From the NCBI GenBank assembly GCA_035772405.1, contig JAYKKM010000005.1:3557001-3621000 (forward strand): a stretch of 64,000 nucleotides of DNA, given 5' to 3'. The position numbers and the translations under genes were made by a program. Source of the stretch: Chrysogorgia sp. JL179-B06 (Eukaryota > Cnidaria > Anthozoa > Scleralcyonacea > Chrysogorgiidae). How positions within the stretch are numbered: the first letter of the stretch is position 1; each line of letters begins with the position of its first letter. The notes under the pieces were generated by a model. It had not been told where the DNA came from, made no database searches, and worked only from the letters and a program-made list of their open reading frames with translations. Positions 55,701 to 61,700 of this stretch are shown here, piece after piece.

Positions 55701-58700
55701 ACTACGATATTCCGGTTATTTAGGTCACATTCTTTGATCTAAAAAGTACTTATTTTTTGTTGCCAATGTCCTTTAACTCTTTAAGTATAGATTAGTATTG
55801 GTTATTAACCTACTTAGTTCATTTTTAAGGAGGTTCTGTAAAATGTACTTAAGTGACGGATGTAGCTCATAAGAGGTATTTGCTCGTGTATTCTGTTCTG
55901 TAGTTATTATCAAAGCGAGCAACGTGCCAGATAGATGTTTATAATTTATATGGATGTTATATAATTTAGCCATGAATAAGTTTACAACCTGTTATTCTTT
56001 AGTCACGCTCTTGCGGAATTCAAAACCATCACCGGCTTTTTAGACAGTCGAATTTCTATAGGTAATTTAACAGGATTAATGACAGTGGTACATCAAAGAG
56101 AATAGACTTAAAAATGAACTTACTCAGTTTATTAACACCACGTCCAAATGTAATTTTATTGTCCATATAATACATAGAACATTACAAGGAATTTAAAAGA
56201 TATTTAAAAGTATTAGTAAGGTATTTAAAAGATATAGTATTTGGTATATTTGATATAGTATTTGGTATTTAAAAGATATAGATTCAATGTTCCCGTTTAA
56301 AGTGGTACTACGATGGAAAATCGTCAACCTTATTTAGATTTTATTTAGAAGTACTTTTGAAATGAAGAAGAATAGCATTCTCACTTAGTCAATATATCAT
56401 CTTGTTCCAAAGATATTCATGTTTTCCCAATATGCAAATGTATTATGGCATCATTTACTCACACAAACTCAATAAAATTCTCAATTCTGCAGAAAATATC
56501 CAGCAATTTATGTAAACAGTACCGTGTACCATTCGTATAAGCATACATCTGAAAAGTTTCTATACTGATTTACCAATTAGTTCCGGAGATATTCGTCTTT
56601 TTGGAAATTTGTGTGAGTAAATGACGTCATAATGTGTCTCATTTGCATGTTTCAAAGATCTGAATATCTCTGGAATAAGATGAGTTATTGACTAAGTGTG
56701 AGAAGGACATTTGTCCTCATTTCAAAAGTACTTCTAAATAAACTCAAAATTTGGATAGGCGATTATTCCGTCGTATTGCCACTTTAAGAACAATTATATT
56801 TAACCCGTTCGCTGCGCTTACTCGTGAGATTATGTTTTTGCCACTCGAACATAAAATCCTTCTCTACTGCATAATATCCCTTTTTTGTGTTTTTAAAGGA
56901 TCAAAGTGGAGCTTCTGTACCATCAATTTTAAACCGCATGCAAACAAAACAAGATCCACCAACATTTAACCGAAATAATAAGTTTACTGTTGGATTTCAA
57001 AACTTAGTTGATGCTTACGGTGTGGCCAGCTACCAAGAGGTCAATCCAGGTAACTGCCAATTTATAAGACTTTTCACTTATCTTAACTACAGAACTGTAG
57101 TCTGTACTGGTGTAGATATGATATATGGGAACAGCATGTTAATAACAACGATTTTGTCGTGGTGACAACTTTAATTATTATATAATACTCATACAATCTC
57201 GATTGTGATTGGCTCAATAACATACAGACAATTCTTGATGTCTTGCCACCTACAAAATATCAAAAATTGTCTGTAGGTGACGTAATTGTATTTGTGTGGC
57301 TTACTTCCTAAACTCCCTAAAGTCTTCTACATTTATAATTGTATATTAATAAAACATCCTCCGGCTTCGGCAGATAACATTGACCTCGATCTGCAAAACG
57401 GGTGATAAGTTTATGTTGAGGCCGTCGAAACGTCAGTCACCAACAACAGTCTTTCTCAAGACTACAACAACCTGGACGATCAACTTCACACATCTAATGA
57501 TACTCATAGGTTCAAACCATTTACTTTATTACGATCTTTTGGACGACAGAGCGACTTGACTCTGAAGATGACCGCCGCTGAGGCTGTCGAAACGTCAGTC
57601 ACCAACAACAGTCTTTCTCAAGACTACAACAACCTGGACGATTAACTTCACACATCTAATGATACTCCTACAGGCTACATGTATAGGTTCAAACATTTAC
57701 TTTATGTAATATATGCAGTAATAATTTCATGTTACGAGGGACCCTAATACTAAGTAAAAGTACTTACGTATTCCCAATTGTGATTCCATCAATGGAAACA
57801 CGTAAGTATTTTTACTTAAGTATTTTTACAGTTAAGTATTTTTCGGCATATTGAAGTTCTCTCATATCTTTTTTTGTACTATATCCATCAATCTATATCA
57901 AGCAATCCATTTCATTCCTATTTAACCCTAATCCAATGCTTTCTTTTTAGCTCTCTTTACTATCATAACATTTCCATTTTTATTTGCTGTGATGTTTGGT
58001 GACTGTGGTCATGGTGCGATTATGTTTGTATTTGCTTGTTGGATGGTTTATTACGAGAAAAGACTTGCTGTGACGAAACCTGGTGGAGAGGTTAGCTGCA
58101 TTTTAGTTTAGAGAATTGCAAATCTTACTCTCCATTGATCGTTAACTCTTGTGTACTATCACCAACTCTCATGTACTCTCACTAACTCTCATACACTCTC
58201 ATCAACTCTCACGTATTCTCATCAACTCTCGTGCACTCTCATCAACTCTCATGTATCATCAACTCTCATGTACTCTCATGAACTCTCATCAACTCTCACG
58301 TACTCTTACTAACTCTCATGCACTCTCATCAACTCTCATGTACTCTCATCAACTCTCATCAACTCTCACGTACTCTTACTAACTCTCATGCACTCTCATC
58401 AACTCTCATGCACTCTCATCAACTCTCATGCACTCTCATCAACTCTCATCAACTCTCATCAACTCTCATGTACTCTCATGTACTCTTACTAACTCTCATG
58501 TACTCTTACTAACTCTCATGCACTCTCATCAACTCTCATGCACTCTCATCAACTCTCATGCACTCTCATCAACTCTCATCAACTCTCATCAACTCTCATG
58601 TACTCTCATGTACTCTTACTAACTCTCACGTACTCTTACTAACTCTCATGCACTCTCATCAACTCTCATGCACTCTCATGCACTCTCATCAACTCTCATC

Positions 58701-61700
58701 AACTCTCATGTACTCTTACTAACTCTCATGCACTCTCATCAACTCTCATCAACTCTCATGTACTCTTACTAACTCTCATGCACTCTCATCAACTCTCATC
58801 AACTCTCATGTACTCTCATGTACTCTTACTAACTCTCATGTACTCTTACTAACTCTCATGCACTCTCATCAACTCTCATGCACTCTCATCAACTCTCATG
58901 CACTCTCATCAACTCTCATCAACTCTCATCAACTCTCATGTACTCTCATGTACTCTTACTAACTCTCACGTACTCTTACTAACTCTCATGCACTCTCATC
59001 AACTCTCATGCACTCTCATCAACTCTCATGCACTCTCATCAACTCTCATCAACTCTCATGTACTCTTACTAACTCTCATGCACTCTCATCAACTCTCATC
59101 AACTCTCATGTACTCTTACTAACTCTCATGCACTCTCATCAACTCTCATGCACTCTCATCAACTCTCATGCACTCTCATCAACTCTCATCAACTCTCATC
59201 AACTCTCATGTACTCTCATGTACTCTTACTAACTCTCATGTACTCTTACTAACTCTCATGTACTCTCATCAACTCTCATCAACTCTCATGCACTCTCATC
59301 AACTCTCATGCACTCTCATCAACTCTCATGCACTCTCATCAACTCTCATGCACTCTCATCAACTCTCATCAACTCTCATGTACTCTTACTAACTCTCATG
59401 TACTCTCATCAACTCTCATCAACTCTCATGTACTCTTACTAACTCTCATGCACTCTCATCAACTCTCATGCACTCTCATCAACTCTCATGCACTCTCATC
59501 AACTCTCATCAACTCTCATGTACTCTCATGTACTCTTACTAACTCTCATGTACTCTTACTAACTCTCATGCACTCTCATCAACTCTCATCAACTCTCATG
59601 TACTCTTACTAACTCTCATGCACTCTCATCAACTCTCATGCACTCTCATCAACTCTCATGCACTCTCATCAACTCTCATCAACTCTCATCAACTCTCATG
59701 TACTCTCATGTACTCTTACTAACTCTCATGTACTCTTACTAACTCTCATGTACTCTCATCAACTCTGATGCACTCTTACTAACTCTCATAAACTCTCATG
59801 CACTCTCATCAACTCTCGTGTCTCACCAACTCTCGTGTCTCACCAACTCTCATGCACTCGAATGTCCATACGTTTTAACGTGCCTATGAAACGAAAATGT
59901 TTATTTGATATTTTTGCTGATGAAGGATTAAAAATTATGTTTATGTTATTAAAACTTAATATCGTGTCCTTTTACACCCCAAAACCTCAATCAAACATGG
60001 AGGTATTATAGTTGTCAAAAACTGGTCTTCAACCATGCAGACCAACCATGGCGTGCGCGTGCGTGTAACAGTCAATTACTAGTCCCACATGCTTAGTTTC
60101 TCTCATGAGCCTACTATGGTCGAATTCCTGGCAAACGCTATTGTTTACAGCTCGACCACGGTATTTACGTCACTACTCGTCTCAGACCCCTTATAATTTG
60201 TCGCATAAATCTGGGTAGAAAGAGTAAGTCGGAGAGTTAGGGTTCGGAAGACACTTAAGGCGGGTGTTGTGTTGGGGTTGGGTTGGGTTGGGTTCTAGAA
60301 TCCTACAATTTACTGTTGTAGAATTACCCATTATTGGATAGGGGTATATAGTACGTATTCCTTATAAGGAGGCGCAAATAGAAGGCATTGACGAGCAAAT
60401 AGAGTGAATTAACGAGCAAATAGCTGAGACGTTGAACAGTCGTACCAGCCTCTTGGTTAATTGGATTGTAACCGACCCCAAAACAACAAAGGTCCTAACC
60501 CTTTGGCAAACATTTTCTTGAGAAATATACCACCCCCAAAGCTATAGAATATATCAAAGGAAAGTTAAATGATCTATTTACAACATATGTACAGCTTTAT
60601 CCCGGTAGCTAACTTAGTTCTCTTTAAAAGCGCGGATAATCGAACATGCCCAAAAATATAATTTTCGTAATACGGATACCATCTTGTAAACAAAAACACG
60701 AACTTTCGGCTGTCTTCGACGAACGTTTTCTTGAGAAATAATCAACTCCCAAAGCTACAATATATATTTAAAACAAAGATAAATTATCCGTTTACAATAT
60801 GCGTACAGCTTATCCGGCTAGCGAACGTAGTTTTCTTAAAAAGAGCGGATAATCGAACATATCGTAACGTGTTAACAATCTCACATCCAGTGGGCTGGTA
60901 CGACTGCCATGTATTTCCTCGTCAACGCCTTGTGTTTGCTCGTCAATGCCTTGTATTTGCTCGTCAATGCCTTGTATTTGCTCGTCGGCCACTTCCTTAT
61001 ATGGAATACGTACTAGAAGTACTTATGCATTATTGGTAATCTAAGAGCATTAGCAACTAGTTCTAGTCCCCACTCGGTTAAAGATGCTCTATCGGTTATG
61101 AAATAACCCTCGCCATCATAAACAAGCATTTTTCGCATACAAACAATTTCATACACCAGAATGACAATGGTAATGAAAAATTGTGTAGGTGGGTCAGCGG
61201 AAGATTTCTACTGGCAGTTTAAACACTGCTTCAACTGTAATTTGGAATAAATTCATTTTTCAGATATTTGAAACCATATTCTCTGGTCGTTATATTGTGT
61301 TGTTAATGGGAGCATTTGCAATATTTACTGGCTTGATCTACAACGATTGTTTTTCAAAATCTTTCAACATCTTTGGCAGTGCTTGGAGTAATAAAAATTT
61401 CAAGTAAGTTTAGTTTAGTAAACCCTCTACAGTATTTAGCCTTCTCTATAGCCTTCAAAATAGTTGATATGTTCCATTCGCTCCGATATATATCTCTTTA
61501 AAGGGGAACTATAGTAAAAAAACAAATTACTTTTAAATAAAAGGCTTTTAAGCATACTGTTTATAAATGTTAATTGTTTTACGGTATCTGGTACAGCGGT
61601 AATTTATTTTCAATGTTGACGTCATTGAGTGCAAGGAACAAAAGACAAGCACTCAATGACGTCAAAATTGAAAAGAAAACCACCGCTGTACATTGAGCTT

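Noticed and set aside
58149..59612. Several frames of [13 protein letters not shown] repeats
   Set aside because: Pure translation of the 10-bp minisatellite, with many overlapping equivalents in one frame each. No non-repeat sequence is attached.
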